The notes under the pieces were generated by a model that worked only from the letters and a program-made list of their open reading frames with translations, was not told where the DNA came from and ran no database searches. From Mycobacterium sp. 1164966.3 (GTDB taxonomy: Bacteria > Actinomycetota > Actinomycetes > Mycobacteriales > Mycobacteriaceae), in the NCBI RefSeq assembly GCF_001665395.1, contig NZ_LZSG01000034.1, positions 62,001 through 126,000 on the forward strand: a stretch of 64,000 bases of DNA, read 5' to 3'. The position numbers and the translations under genes were made by a program. This document shows positions 9,921-19,338 of the stretch, piece by piece (positions within the stretch are counted from its first letter, which is position 1; each line of letters begins with the position of its first letter).

Positions 9921-10559
9921 TCAGAAGGTGACCGCGTCCTCCTCGGGGAGGACTTGGAAGTCGGTGGAGGTCATCTCGGCGAGTCGGCCGTAGTAAATGC
10001 CGCGCGCGTCAGGAGCGATGATCCCCTGGTGAATGGGCACCGCTCGGGCCGGTGCCACCGCACGCAGATACTCGACGGCCTCGGCGATCTTCATCCACGG
10101 CGCCGCCGCCGGAGTGGCCAGGACGTCGACGGGCTCATCGGGCACGAACAGCGCGTCACCGGGATGCATCAGCCGGACGGGATGCTCGCCGTCGCCGACA
10201 AGGTACGAGATGTTGTCTATCACTGGGATTTCCGGATGGATCACGGCGTGCCGTCCGCCGACGGCCCGGATGGTCAACTCCCCGACCGGCAGTGTGTCGC
10301 CCACGCGTACCGCCTGGCACGGCGCGCCGAGTTGCTCAGCGGTCTGCGGGTCGGCGTACAGCGCGACACCGGGGTTGCCCTCGAGCAGCGCAGGCAGTCG
10401 CGTGACGTCGATATGGTCGGGGTGCTGATGGGTGATCACGATCGCGGACAGGCCGGTTATGCCCTCGAAGCCGTGCGCGAACGTGCCGGGGTCGAAGAGC
10501 AAGCTGGTGTCGCCGAACTCGGCAAGCAGACAGGAGTGGCCGAAGTGCGTCAGTTGCAT
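9921..10559 (-). CDS. Metallo-beta-lactamase-fold hydrolase, Rv0786c-like
   Basis: 212 aa. The MBL signature HQHPDHID (residues about 52-59) supplies the metal ligands. HPGDALF near residue 136 and IPIHQ-type C-terminal histidine (VPIHQGIIAPD) complete the site. It resembles the UlaG/YtnP-type soluble hydrolases and matches M. tuberculosis Rv0786c. ATG 10559 is preferred over an in-frame ATG seven codons upstream because homologues begin MQLTHFGHSC. Confidence 0.85.
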   Translation of the reverse strand: MQLTHFGHSCLLAEFGDTSLLFDPGTFAHGFEGITGLSAIVITHQHPDHIDVTRLPALLEGNPGVALYADPQTAEQLGAPCQAVRVGDTLPVGELTIRAVGGRHAVIHPEIPVIDNISYLVGDGEHPVRLMHPGDALFVPDEPVDVLATPAAAPWMKIAEAVEYLRAVAPARAVPIHQGIIAPDARGIYYGRLAEMTSTDFQVLPEEDAVTF

Positions 10560-10687
10560 ACCTATAGATTGTGCCCTCATCGGACGCCGCGGCGCCGGTC
10601 GCCGGTAGAGTTGGCGCGGACCTTCTGCCCGGTAGCTAACGCGGCGCCTCGCTGGGCGGAGCAATCCGAGCTTGAGGAGGAGTGCCC

Positions 10688-10927
10688 GTGGCCCGGGTGG
10701 TCGTGCATGTGATGCCCAAGGCGGAGATTCTCGACCCGCAGGGCCAGGCCATCGTCGGTGCGCTGGGGCGGCTGGGGCATGCCGGTATCTCAGATGTGCG
10801 TCAGGGCAAGAGATTCGAGTTAGAGGTCGATGACGCGGTCGACGACGCCGAGCTGGCCGAAATTGCCGAATCACTGCTGGCGAACACGGTGATCGAGGAC
10901 TGGACGATAAGCAGGGAAGCGCAGTGA
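10688..10927 (+). CDS. purS: FGAM synthase subunit PurS
   Basis: 79 aa, the small subunit that bridges PurQ and PurL in formylglycinamidine ribonucleotide synthase. The start is decided by the ribosome-binding site GAGGAGG at 10674-10680: GTG 10688 has 7 nt spacing, whereas GTG 10682 has only 1 nt. The LDPQGQAI and [12 protein letters not shown] segments are typical of PurS. The stop overlaps the purQ GTG by 4 nt. Confidence 0.93.
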   Translation: MARVVVHVMPKAEILDPQGQAIVGALGRLGHAGISDVRQGKRFELEVDDAVDDAELAEIAESLLANTVIEDWTISREAQ

Positions 10928-11598
10928 CGGTCCGGATCGGCGTGATCACGTTCCCCGGCAGCCTCGACGACGTGGATGCCGTGCGCGCGGCGGAGCACGT
11001 TGGAGCCGAGGCGGTAAATCTTTGGCATGCCGACGCCGACCTCAAGGGTGTCGACGCCGTGGTGGTGCCCGGTGGGTTTTCCTACGGCGATTACCTTCGA
11101 GCCGGCGCGATCGCCAGATTCGCGCCGGTGATGGGCGAGGTGGTGGCCGTCGCCGGCCGCGGTATGCCGGTGTTGGGCATTTGCAACGGCTTTCAGGTGC
11201 TGTGCGAGGCCGGGCTGTTGCCGGGCGCCTTGACTCGCAACGCCGGTCTGCACTTCGTCTGCCGCGACGTGTGGCTGCGGGTGACATCGACTTCGACGGC
11301 GTGGACATCGCGTTTCGAGCCGGACGCCGACCTGCTGGTGCCGCTGAAGTCAGGCGAAGGACGATACGTGGCGCCGAAAAATGTCCTCGAGGAATTGGAA
11401 GCTGAGGGCCGAGTGGTGTTCCGCTATCACGAGAATGTCAACGGCTCGCTGCACGATATCGCCGGCATCAGCTCGGCCAACGGCCGCGTCGTCGGGCTGA
11501 TGCCGCATCCCGAGCACGCCATCGAGGCATTGACCGGCCCGTCCGACGACGGATTGGGCCTGTTCTATTCAGCCCTGGACGCCGTTTTGGCGGCTTGA
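10924..11598 (+). CDS. purQ: FGAM synthase glutaminase subunit PurQ
   Basis: 224 aa, class I glutamine amidotransferase that supplies ammonia to PurL. The nucleophile Cys lies in [11 protein letters not shown] (about residue 87) and the catalytic His/Glu pair in MPHPEHA near residue 195. Start GTG overlaps the purS stop. Its 3' end overlaps the convergent WS/DGAT gene by 34 nt, an unusually tight convergent junction. Confidence 0.96.
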   Translation: MTVRIGVITFPGSLDDVDAVRAAEHVGAEAVNLWHADADLKGVDAVVVPGGFSYGDYLRAGAIARFAPVMGEVVAVAGRGMPVLGICNGFQVLCEAGLLPGALTRNAGLHFVCRDVWLRVTSTSTAWTSRFEPDADLLVPLKSGEGRYVAPKNVLEELEAEGRVVFRYHENVNGSLHDIAGISSANGRVVGLMPHPEHAIEALTGPSDDGLGLFYSALDAVLAA

Positions 11599-12998
11599 GG
11601 CGGACCGCCCGCGCCGATCAACTGGTAAACCCCAGCGGCACTGCGTAATTCGGCGAATGCGGACCGCAGAGCATCGGTAGCCTCATGTGGGTCGTTGAAG
11701 GTTTTATCGTCGGTGAGCACGGCGACGCCGAGCTGGTCGACGTAGCTCCACACGGTGATGTTGACGGGCGCCCCGGGCGAGAGCACACCGGTCGAGTAGA
11801 TCTCGCTGACCGGTGCGCCCGCGACGTGGCCGCGTTCACGCGGTCCCATGACGCTGGACACTGCCACATTCATGATCTTGTTCGGTGCGTCGCGACGGCC
11901 GAGCCAGCGAAACGCGGCCGGCGCGATCGCGGGCGGCAGATAAGCCATCATCCGCCCGTAGAGGGTGGGACCGAGGACCTCGTGGTCCTCCTTGGCCGTC
12001 CGGGTCGCCAACGCGACCAGCCTGGCCCGCTGTGCCGGGTCGCCGACGTGGACCGGCAGCGACACGGACAATCCGCTGATCTCGTTGCCGGTGACGCGGT
12101 CCGACTTGTCGGTTGCCGTCGGCACCGAGGCGATGATCGGCCGGTCGGCCTTGCCGTCGTAGGCCAACAAGAGCTTGCGCAGTCCGCCGGCCGCTACCGT
12201 CAGGATGGCGTCGTTGAGCGTGATGCCCAGCGCCTTGGCGGTCGCTTTGACCTCGGCCAGCGGCAGCGTCGTGGTGGCGAACCGGCGCTGCGGCGACACC
12301 ACATGGTTGAGGAACGTTGGGGGCGCGTCGAACGAGGCGGCCAGATCGGGGTGCTCGCCGCGTTGCCTGGCCCGGCGGCGTACCCGCGTCATACCCACCA
12401 CGGCGTCTCGCACCAACCGGGGCAGTTCGACCAGCTGGCGGGCGTGGTCGCGGCCGGCGGCGCGCACCAATTCGGCCGCAGACTCGGCATGGTCGGCTTC
12501 GCGCCCGTCGCCGACGCCGCTTCCGTCGGTCAGGTCCATCGCGCGTTCCAGCAAGTTCACCGATGCGACGCCGTCGGCCAGCGCGTGGTGCACCTTGCCG
12601 ATCACCGCGAACCGATTCTCGGCCAGGCCCTCGGCGAAATGAAACTCCCACAGTGGACGGCTGCGGTCCAGCGGGGTGGAGGCCACCTGCCCGACGACCT
12701 CGTCCAGCTCCCGGCGACCGCCCGGCGCCGGCACCTGCACGCGCCTAAGGTGGTAGTCCAGGTCGACCTTGCAGTCTGGTCGCCACACCGGGTGGTGCAG
12801 CCGCCACGGGGTGTTGACGAGCTGGTAGCGGAACGGTTCCAGCAGGTGCAGCCGGCTGCGCAGATGCTCGCGAAACGCCTCGAAGCCGAACTCGGGGGAT
12901 TCCGCAGCGTCGATGACCACCACCTTCAACGTGTGCGTGTGCAGGTTGGGCGTCTCGCTGTAGATCAGCATGGCGTCCATGCCGTTGAGCCGTTTCAT
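11565..12998 (-). CDS. Wax ester synthase/diacylglycerol acyltransferase (WS/DGAT)
   Basis: 477 aa. The acyltransferase motif HHALADGVA (HHxxxDG, about residues 136-144) is intact. The N-terminal [16 protein letters not shown] is typical of mycobacterial WS/DGAT proteins that make triacylglycerol or wax esters from acyl-CoA. It lies 1 nt after the acyltransferase gene upstream, so the two form an operon. I do not recall such a gene next to purQ in M. tuberculosis. Its end overlaps purQ on the other strand. Confidence 0.9.
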   Translation of the reverse strand: MKRLNGMDAMLIYSETPNLHTHTLKVVVIDAAESPEFGFEAFREHLRSRLHLLEPFRYQLVNTPWRLHHPVWRPDCKVDLDYHLRRVQVPAPGGRRELDEVVGQVASTPLDRSRPLWEFHFAEGLAENRFAVIGKVHHALADGVASVNLLERAMDLTDGSGVGDGREADHAESAAELVRAAGRDHARQLVELPRLVRDAVVGMTRVRRRARQRGEHPDLAASFDAPPTFLNHVVSPQRRFATTTLPLAEVKATAKALGITLNDAILTVAAGGLRKLLLAYDGKADRPIIASVPTATDKSDRVTGNEISGLSVSLPVHVGDPAQRARLVALATRTAKEDHEVLGPTLYGRMMAYLPPAIAPAAFRWLGRRDAPNKIMNVAVSSVMGPRERGHVAGAPVSEIYSTGVLSPGAPVNITVWSYVDQLGVAVLTDDKTFNDPHEATDALRSAFAELRSAAGVYQLIGAGGPPQAAKTASRAE

Positions 12999-12999
12999 G

Positions 13000-13812
13000 T
13001 CAGCCCAGGAACGGGAAGCGGCGTTGACTGGCCAGCCGGTCGAGGGCGCGCTGCATCACTGAGCGCACGTAAGCGTCGACTTCGTCGATGTCGGGGTCGT
13101 CGCCGAACAACGTGGTGACGTCGATCGGTTCGAGTATCTCGGTGACGATCTTGGCGGGCAGCGGGAAATTCGCCGGCAGGATCGGCGTCAAGCCGAACGG
13201 AAAGCCGAAGCTTAACGGCAAAACGTTCAGCCGGATCTTGGTCAGGCCCAGCCGACGGGCCAGCGCGGTGCCACGAGTCAAGAACAGCTGGGTTTCCTGC
13301 CCACCGATCGACACCATCGGCACGATCGGCACACCGGCTTCGATGGCGGTGTTGACATAGCCGGTGTGGCCGTTGAAGTCGACCTTATTGGCGCTCACTG
13401 TGGGCCGGAAGGAGTCGTACTCGCCGCCCGGGAACACCAGCACCAGCGCGTCCGAATTCAATGCGGCCGCCGCGTTTTCGCGCGTCGCGTCGACGACCCC
13501 CAGCCGTAGCAGATATCTGCGCAGCGGGCCGGTGAGCTTCAGCAGCCCGTAGTGCGCCAGCACGTAGACGGGGCGGTGATACCCGAATTTGTCGTAGAGC
13601 GGCGGCACGAAGATAAACCCATCGGGTGTGGTCATTCCGCCCGAGTGGTTGGAGACCAGCAACGCGCCACCGACTGGTGGCACGTTTTCGACGTTTCGGA
13701 CCTCGGCGCGAAACCAGCGCTTGATTACTGAGCCGGCCGTGTTCGCGACTTGCCTGACGAACGTCGGATCCCATTTGGCGATCTCGTGGTTGTCGGGCGG
13801 GTCACCGCTCAT
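13000..13812 (-). CDS. PlsC-like lysophospholipid/glycerolipid acyltransferase
   Basis: 270 aa. The acyltransferase signature is present in a variant form: NHSGGMTTPD in place of the usual NH-x4-D (seven residues between His and Asp), with FPGGEYDS as the substrate-binding FPxG motif. The product likely acylates a glycerolipid. It is 1 nt upstream of the WS/DGAT gene, so a joint role in storage-lipid synthesis is a reasonable inference. The start is ATG 13812, and the divergent promoter region upstream has two palindromes. Confidence 0.83.
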   Translation of the reverse strand: MSGDPPDNHEIAKWDPTFVRQVANTAGSVIKRWFRAEVRNVENVPPVGGALLVSNHSGGMTTPDGFIFVPPLYDKFGYHRPVYVLAHYGLLKLTGPLRRYLLRLGVVDATRENAAAALNSDALVLVFPGGEYDSFRPTVSANKVDFNGHTGYVNTAIEAGVPIVPMVSIGGQETQLFLTRGTALARRLGLTKIRLNVLPLSFGFPFGLTPILPANFPLPAKIVTEILEPIDVTTLFGDDPDIDEVDAYVRSVMQRALDRLASQRRFPFLG

Positions 13813-13871
13813 CGTCTTCTCCGGGTTGTCTTGGTGCCTGTGCGCAGGTGATGAACATTACCCTGTCGGGC

Positions 13872-13913
13872 TCTCTACATCCGTAGAGAATACGGTACTC
13901 TCTAATTAAGAGA
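13872..13913. promoter_or_regulatory. Two operator-like palindromes between divergent genes
   Basis: TCTCTACATCCGTAGAGA (13872-13889) and TCTCTAATTAAGAGA (13899-13913) are perfect inverted repeats that share TCTCTA half-sites. They lie midway between the divergent acyltransferase and SDR genes, as expected for binding sites of one dimeric regulator. No regulator gene is adjacent. Confidence 0.5.
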
Positions 13914-13957
13914 ATGCCATATCCACTCTTGTGGAATAGCCCACAGTCAGGGGAAAC

Positions 13958-15037
13958 ATGACCGAGAAGATTCTTGTCACGGGCGGCTTCGGGCTGGTCG
14001 GGTCGCAAACGGTGCGCCGGCTCGCTGCCGAGGGTCACCGGGTAATCGCGTCTGACCTCGGTACCGAGGAGCAGCGCAAAGCGCCTCTGCCGGACGGCGT
14101 CGAAGCGCGGTGGGCCGATCTGACCGATCCCGTTGAAGTAGATCGTCTGCTTGCCGAGACGGCGCCGACGGTGATCATTCACCTGGCCGCCGTCATACCG
14201 CCGGTGATCTATCGTCAACCAGAACTCGCGCGCCGGGTGAACGTCGACGCCACCGTGGCATTGCTGCGCGCCGCGCAGGCGTGCCCGCGACCGCCACGTT
14301 TCATCCAGGCGTCCAGCAACGCCGTGCATGGCGCCCGCAACCCGCATCGGCACCATGAGCTGCTACGCGACGACACCCCGGTGCGGCCGTCGGATCTTTA
14401 CGGCGCGCACAAAGCCGAAGCCGAAGAGCATGTGCGGTCCTCCGGCCTGCCGTGGGTGATATTGCGTCTCGGCGGGGTCATGAGCGTCGACCCCGGCGCC
14501 ATGCCCTTCAGCCTCGACGCGCTGTTCTTCGAGAGCGCACTCCCGGCCGACGGGCGCATGCACAGCGTCGACGTACGCGATGTCGCGGCCGCGTTCGTCG
14601 CTGCGACGACGGCCGATGTGCTGGGTGAGACGTTGTTGATCGGCGGCGACGAGACGCACCTGCTTCGGCAGGGAGACGTCGGTAAGGCGCTGGCCGCAGC
14701 CCGGGGTCTGGTCGACGTGTTGCCCGACGGCAGGCCCGGTGACCCCGACAGCGACGACAACTGGTTCATCACCGACTGGATGGACACCACGCGCGCGCAG
14801 CAGGCGTTGTCTTTTCAGCATCACTCCTGGCCGGACATGCTTGACGAGATGCGCGCCGCCGCCGGCTGGCGGCGCTACCCGATGCAGTTCGTCGCACCGC
14901 TCGCCCGGCTCATGCTCAAGCGCCGTGCCGCGTATCGAAATGCGCCGGGGCGGCGCTACGCCGATCCCTGGACCGCCATCGGAGCCCGGATGGGCAACCC
15001 GCGCCCGGACGTCGAAGCGCACCTCGCGGTCGTGTGA
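13958..15037 (+). CDS. NAD-dependent epimerase/dehydratase (extended SDR)
   Basis: 359 aa. The N-terminal ILVTGGFGLVGSQTVRRL is the GxxGxxG dinucleotide motif of extended short-chain dehydrogenases. SDLYGAHKAEAEEH carries the YxxxK catalytic pair (Tyr at about 148). The substrate is unknown; relatives act on nucleotide sugars or sterols. It is followed back to back by the opposite-strand YbjN-like gene (no gap). Its divergent partner is the lipid acyltransferase operon and they may share the operators at 13872-13913. Confidence 0.85.
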   Translation: MTEKILVTGGFGLVGSQTVRRLAAEGHRVIASDLGTEEQRKAPLPDGVEARWADLTDPVEVDRLLAETAPTVIIHLAAVIPPVIYRQPELARRVNVDATVALLRAAQACPRPPRFIQASSNAVHGARNPHRHHELLRDDTPVRPSDLYGAHKAEAEEHVRSSGLPWVILRLGGVMSVDPGAMPFSLDALFFESALPADGRMHSVDVRDVAAAFVAATTADVLGETLLIGGDETHLLRQGDVGKALAAARGLVDVLPDGRPGDPDSDDNWFITDWMDTTRAQQALSFQHHSWPDMLDEMRAAAGWRRYPMQFVAPLARLMLKRRAAYRNAPGRRYADPWTAIGARMGNPRPDVEAHLAVV

Positions 15038-15502
15038 TCAGCCGGCGTCGCGCAGCACCGGCTGCTGCGTCTCGCCGATGGGCGCAAGCTCGCTGAACAG
15101 CCCGATTGCCGCCTCGATGGTGCGGTTGACGTACGAAGCGAAATCCTCGAAGGAAATGCGATCTTTGATCCGCCGTGCGCTGGTGACATAGAGACCGATG
15201 CGCTGCGGGTCGGAGGATCCGTGCACAACAGCCGTCACTTCGGGGTTCTGCTGGTTCCACACATCGGTGAGTTGCGCCAGCCGAGCGTCTTCGGCGGCAG
15301 GGAAGAAATGGGCGGGCGCGATGCGAATTGTGAATACGTCGGAATGCCAGCGAGAGACCCCGAAGTGGACATACAGGCGGCGGGGCAGCGCGTCGGCGAT
15401 GAAGAAGTATTCCCCGTCGTGCTGGCCGGAGAAGTAGCGGCGCCCGCGTCGGCGCACGTAGCGCTCGATCAGGTCGGCGAGCGGGAGCTGTGGCTCGGTC
15501 AT
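15038..15502 (-). CDS. YbjN-domain protein
   Basis: 154 aa with the features of the YbjN/type III secretion chaperone-like fold: short beta strands (YFFIADALPRRLYVHF) and a helical C-terminus. Function in mycobacteria is not known. Its stop codon directly abuts the stop of the convergent SDR gene. Confidence 0.65.
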   Translation of the reverse strand: MTEPQLPLADLIERYVRRRGRRYFSGQHDGEYFFIADALPRRLYVHFGVSRWHSDVFTIRIAPAHFFPAAEDARLAQLTDVWNQQNPEVTAVVHGSSDPQRIGLYVTSARRIKDRISFEDFASYVNRTIEAAIGLFSELAPIGETQQPVLRDAG

Positions 15503-15543
15503 GGTAGCTATGGTCGGGGCCCTGCCTTGGTGAATCCTTGGAG

Positions 15544-15557
15544 CCGAGCCGGCTCGG
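15544..15557. repeat. Perfect 14-bp palindrome upstream of the YbjN gene
   Basis: CCGAGCCGGCTCGG lies 42 bp upstream of the YbjN-like gene's start and 49 bp before repeat copy 3. It could be an operator or part of a terminator for the cupin gene. Confidence 0.35.
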
Positions 15558-15605
15558 ATCGAAGAATCTGTTGAGAACTTGCTGAGACCAAGGGCGCGTG
15601 GCGAG

Positions 15606-15664
15606 GGTGAGCAGACGCAAAGTCCCCAAAAATCCCTGTCCGGGGAACTTCGGGTCTGCTCACC
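15606..15664. repeat. Palindromic intergenic repeat, copy 3 (diverged)
   Basis: The arms at 15606-15627 and 15642-15664 start and end with the same GGTGAGCAGAC/GTCTGCTCACC core but have several mismatches, so this is the most diverged copy. It lies immediately after the cupin stop codon. Confidence 0.75.
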
Positions 15665-15665
15665 T

Positions 15666-16121
15666 TCATAGTGGATACAGCTCCGGGAGATTGACCACGA
15701 TCGCTTCTTGGGTGCTGCGCGCGATCACCACCTCTGCCGGGTTGTCGGGGTCGGGATTTTCTTCACGGTGGGGCAAATACGGCGGGACGAAGATGTAATC
15801 GCCCGGCTGCGTCGAGATCCGCACTTCGCCGCTACCGTCGTGAAAGACGAACTGCGGATTGCCGCTTCGTACGTAAATGGCCGTCTCCGACTCGCCATGG
15901 TGATGATTGGCCGACACTGTCTCGGGTGCGACGTGCGTCTCGCCCATCCAGAGCTTCTCGGCGCCGACGGATCGACCACTGAGTGCGGCGAAGCGTTGCA
16001 GACCGTCGGTTTGCGCGGTGTCGGAGCTGATCTCCGACGCCTTGATGTGGTGCACGCGATTGCGTGTCGCTAGGCGGTCGGCGTCGTCGAAGTCAGGATG
16101 GAATCCGTCTGAAGTACTCAT
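15666..16121 (-). CDS. Cupin-domain protein
   Basis: 151 aa. The metal-binding cupin motifs are visible: HHHGESETAIYVRSG (motif 1 with three histidines and Glu) and PGDYIFVPPYLPHREEN (motif 2 with His). It is likely a small metal-dependent enzyme or sensor. The start overlaps the stop of the upstream oxidoreductase by 4 nt, so the two are translated together. Confidence 0.82.
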   Translation of the reverse strand: MSTSDGFHPDFDDADRLATRNRVHHIKASEISSDTAQTDGLQRFAALSGRSVGAEKLWMGETHVAPETVSANHHHGESETAIYVRSGNPQFVFHDGSGEVRISTQPGDYIFVPPYLPHREENPDPDNPAEVVIARSTQEAIVVNLPELYPL

Positions 16122-17569
16122 GCCGACGAATCCCGATAAGCCTCAAGCAGTCTTAGCCACAGTTCACTGACCGTTGGGAAGCAGGGGACCGCGTGCCATA
16201 ATCGGTCGATCGGTACCTGGCCGGCGACGGCGATAGTTGCCGCGTGCAGCAGTTCCGTGGCACCGGGGCCGACCAAAGTCACGCCGAGCACATGACCCCG
16301 ATCCACATCGACCACCATCCGCGCGCGCCCGGTGTACCCGTCGGCGTAGAGCTTGGCTCCCATCGCGACGTCACCAATTTCGAGGTCAACCGTGCGGACG
16401 CGGTGCCCTTGTTGTTCCGCCTGCTGGGCGGTGAATCCGACGGCGGCCGCTTCGGGATCGGTGAAGAATGCCTGCGGCACCGCGTGGTGGTCGGCGGTGG
16501 TCGTATGCGCTCCCCATGGGGAGTTGTCCAACCGCGTTCCCGCCGCGCGGGCGCCGATGGCCGCACCGGCTATGCGCGCTTGATATTTGCCCTGATGGGT
16601 CAGCAGCGCCCGATGATTCACATCGCCCGCCGCGTAGAGCCAACCGTCGTCGATGCCCAACACGCGGCAGGTGTCATCGACCTCGAGCCAACTGCCGGGT
16701 GTCAGCCCTACCGTCTCCAAGCCGATGTCGTCGGTGAGCGGGGCTCGGCCGGTCGCGAAAAGTATTTCATCGGCGACCAATTCGGTCCCGTCGTTCAGTT
16801 CTACGACGGCCGGTCCGCCGGCGGACCGTCGTAGCGCGCGGACCCAAACACCCATCCGGACATCCACGCCCGCATCGGTGAGTCCGCGGCCAATGAGTTC
16901 ACCGACGAAAGGCTCCATCCGGGGTAGCAGGCGGGACCCCCGGGCCAGCAGGGTTACCTCGGAGCCCAATCCCTGCCAGGCCGTGGCCATTTCGACGCCC
17001 ACACCGCCGGCACCGACGATGGCGAGCCGCTCGGGGACGTAACTGCTGTCGGTGGCCTGGCGGTTGGTCCATGGCCTGACTTCGGCGATGCCCGGCAGGT
17101 CGGGCAGCGCAGGCCGGCTTCCGGTGCAGACGACAACCGCTTGCCGGGCGGTGAGCAGCATCTGCTCGTCGCCTGGCGTGGAGACGGCTACCTGCCGCGG
17201 ACCGGCCAGCCGACCATGGCCACGCACCAGGTCCGCGCCGATGCCAGCCACCCAGTCGGCCTGGCCGGTATCGTCCCAGTCGCTGACGTAACGGTCGCGG
17301 CGGCCGAAAACGCCGGTTGGACTGATGGATCCGGTGACCGCCTCGCGTGCCCCATCCAGCCGACGAACATCAGAGAGGGCAAGGACCGGACGAAGCAACG
17401 CCTTGCTCGGCACGCAGGCCCAGTACGAACATTCACCGCCGACGAGTTCGCGCTCGACCACCGCAACCCGCAGCCCGCTGGCCCTGGCGCGATCTGCGGC
17501 GTTCTGTCCGACTGGTCCGGCGCCGAGGACGACTACGTCGTAGTCCCGTTCCTGCTGTTGTGGCGTCAA
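16118..17569 (-). CDS. Pyridine nucleotide-disulfide oxidoreductase, Rv0794c-like
   Basis: About 483 aa of the dihydrolipoamide dehydrogenase/mercuric reductase family. FAD motif VVVLGAGPVGQNAADRA, redox-active pair in GGECSYWACVPSKALL (C-x4-C), NAD motif AIVGAGGVGVEMA and the C-terminal dimer domain are present. In place of the canonical C-terminal His-Pro catalytic dyad I see HAVPCFPTVSEL. TTG 17569 has a GGAAGG site 9 nt upstream; TTG 17587 is an alternative. It matches M. tuberculosis Rv0794c. The electron acceptor is unknown. Confidence 0.88.
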   Translation of the reverse strand: MTPQQQERDYDVVVLGAGPVGQNAADRARASGLRVAVVERELVGGECSYWACVPSKALLRPVLALSDVRRLDGAREAVTGSISPTGVFGRRDRYVSDWDDTGQADWVAGIGADLVRGHGRLAGPRQVAVSTPGDEQMLLTARQAVVVCTGSRPALPDLPGIAEVRPWTNRQATDSSYVPERLAIVGAGGVGVEMATAWQGLGSEVTLLARGSRLLPRMEPFVGELIGRGLTDAGVDVRMGVWVRALRRSAGGPAVVELNDGTELVADEILFATGRAPLTDDIGLETVGLTPGSWLEVDDTCRVLGIDDGWLYAAGDVNHRALLTHQGKYQARIAGAAIGARAAGTRLDNSPWGAHTTTADHHAVPQAFFTDPEAAAVGFTAQQAEQQGHRVRTVDLEIGDVAMGAKLYADGYTGRARMVVDVDRGHVLGVTLVGPGATELLHAATIAVAGQVPIDRLWHAVPCFPTVSELWLRLLEAYRDSSA

Positions 17570-17608
17570 TGTCGAGAGTCCTTCCAATGCAGTGGTACGG
17601 GATGGCGT

Positions 17609-18292
17609 TCATTCTGCTCCGCTGGCGAGTTGCGCGCCGAGCTCATCTAGACCACGTGCCACCAGGGTCGGTTGGGGCAGACCGTCGATCGGCAGCGGCG
17701 CGTTGCCCGGGCGCGTAATCAGCGCGGAACTGAAGCCGACATTGTGCGCGCCGAGCAGATCCCACACGTGCGCGGCGACCATCATGCACTGGGCGGGCTC
17801 CACATCTAGCACCTGGCACACGTGTCGGTAGACCGCCGCAGCAGGCTTGAAGGCGTGGCAAGTGTCGACAGTCAGCTGCTGTTCGAAGAATTCCGCGAGC
17901 CCTGCGTTCTCAAGCGGTGTTGCCCCGTCCGGCGGGTGAGGAGAGTTGGTCAGGGTAACTAGCCGAAAGCCCTTGGCGCGCAGCTCTAATAGACCGGGCG
18001 CCACGTCGGGATGCGCCGGCATACGGCGCATCGCAGACCCCAACTCGTGCACATCATCTTTGGTGACGCTCACCCGGTAGATGTCGGCGAGCATGCGAAG
18101 CACTCCCTGGGCAAGCTCGGACAAGTTCGTGTAGTGCTCGGCCAAGGTGAGAGTCATCGAGTACATGATGAGCTGACCGAACCACTCCCGGAGCACGCGC
18201 TCATTGCCGAACAACTTCTTGAATAGTGGTGCGAGGGAATTGATATCGAGCAAGGTCTCGTTCACATCAAACACCAGCACAGATGGCGGCAC
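17609..18292 (-). CDS. Haloacid dehalogenase, type II (HAD family)
   Basis: 227 aa. HAD motif I FDVNETLLD with nucleophile Asp9, motif II LVTLTNSP, motif III Lys in HAFKPAAAVY, and motif IV MVAAHVWDLLGA are all present, as in L-2-haloacid dehalogenases. It hydrolyses small halogenated or phosphorylated acids; the substrate is unknown. GTG start 3 nt after the TMEM175 stop suggests an operon. Confidence 0.88.
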   Translation of the reverse strand: MPPSVLVFDVNETLLDINSLAPLFKKLFGNERVLREWFGQLIMYSMTLTLAEHYTNLSELAQGVLRMLADIYRVSVTKDDVHELGSAMRRMPAHPDVAPGLLELRAKGFRLVTLTNSPHPPDGATPLENAGLAEFFEQQLTVDTCHAFKPAAAVYRHVCQVLDVEPAQCMMVAAHVWDLLGAHNVGFSSALITRPGNAPLPIDGLPQPTLVARGLDELGAQLASGAE

Positions 18293-18295
18293 GGG

Positions 18296-18889
18296 TCAGC
18301 TCCCAACTGATTTCGGCTCGGGGATGTCCGGCCGCAGGTATCCGATCAAACATAGGCAGATCAATATCATTCCGATCGCCGGCCACTTGAGAGCGACGAG
18401 CGCGGCAGTCAGAAAGACGCCGACGGTGATGAACGATCTCATCCGCAACAATCTGCGAACCCGCTGCGGTATGTCCTCGTGCGAGGGCCGGTCGACGGCC
18501 TCCCAACAGAGCGCAAGATATGTGATGTTCACCAGGACGAAGACCGACGCATACAACGTCACCGGTGCGGCAGCCAGTCTGCTGGCCGCAATCCACTCGG
18601 TGGTGAACGGGATCAGGGATACCGAGAAAAGGTGCGCGAAATTGGACCACACCAGCCGCGGCGTCGCCTCATCCGCATAGTTGAACAGGTGATGATGGTT
18701 AACCCACACGATCGCGATGAACAGGTAACTGACCACATAACTCAGCCCGGTGGGCCACAGTGGCAGCAATGCGCTGAAGGTATCGGGGTGCGGCGGATTC
18801 AGCTTGAGAACCAGAATCGTGATGAGTACCGCGAAGACACCGTCGGAGAACGCTCTCACTCGGTCAGGACTGGCTTTTCGCGCAGCCAT
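18296..18889 (-). CDS. TMEM175-family potassium channel-like protein (DUF1211)
   Basis: 197 aa, six hydrophobic segments. The signature RVRAFSDGVFAVLITILVL opens TM1, where the FSDG motif forms the ion filter of bacterial TMEM175 channels. It probably lets K+ cross the membrane. It stands in a minus-strand run with the VOC and HAD genes. Confidence 0.85.
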   Translation of the reverse strand: MAARKASPDRVRAFSDGVFAVLITILVLKLNPPHPDTFSALLPLWPTGLSYVVSYLFIAIVWVNHHHLFNYADEATPRLVWSNFAHLFSVSLIPFTTEWIAASRLAAAPVTLYASVFVLVNITYLALCWEAVDRPSHEDIPQRVRRLLRMRSFITVGVFLTAALVALKWPAIGMILICLCLIGYLRPDIPEPKSVGS

Positions 18890-18906
18890 TGCTACTCCCG
18901 CTGGGT

Positions 18907-19338
18907 TCAGGCCGGTCGGTGATTGCGTTCTTGCAGCACCCAGGCATTTCCGTCCGGATCGCGAAAGTCGGCGAAGCTGGCGTAATCGGCGCGGTCAGGG
19001 TCTACGCCCGGAAGAAAACCGCCATGCCAACCGCCCTCGGCGTTCTTGTGCCGGATCTCGCTGACAGTCACCCTGCGCCCGGCCAATACCGCGCGGTAGC
19101 CCTCGATGTCGTCGACCACCAAATAAAGTCCTTGGACCGAGCCTGGCCGAGCGTCGGTCAGCCCGACACCGAACTGGATGGACGCGGCCGACCCTTCGGG
19201 CGTCAGCTGAATGACCCGAAAGTCTGGCACCGGTGCGTAGTCAACGTCCAGGACGAAGCCGACCTGGTCGCGGTAAAACCGCAATGACCGGTCGGGGTCG
19301 GAAACCGGAAGAACGACAACCTCCAGCAGTGCATTCAT
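18907..19338 (-). CDS. VOC/glyoxalase-family protein
   Basis: 143 aa with the paired beta-alpha-beta-beta-beta modules of the vicinal oxygen chelate fold (LPVSDPDRSLRFYRDQVGF; FADFRDPDGNAWVLQE). These act as dioxygenases, isomerases or resistance proteins. Start ATG overlaps the upstream DUF427 stop by 4 nt. Confidence 0.8.
   Translation of the reverse strand: MNALLEVVVLPVSDPDRSLRFYRDQVGFVLDVDYAPVPDFRVIQLTPEGSAASIQFGVGLTDARPGSVQGLYLVVDDIEGYRAVLAGRRVTVSEIRHKNAEGGWHGGFLPGVDPDRADYASFADFRDPDGNAWVLQERNHRPA

Noticed and set aside
11685..13118. Long plus-strand open frame of 477 codons
   Set aside because: It runs antisense through the WS/DGAT gene; the minus strand has the HHxxxDG motif and a natural operon, while the plus-strand translation is low-complexity Arg/Gly/His.
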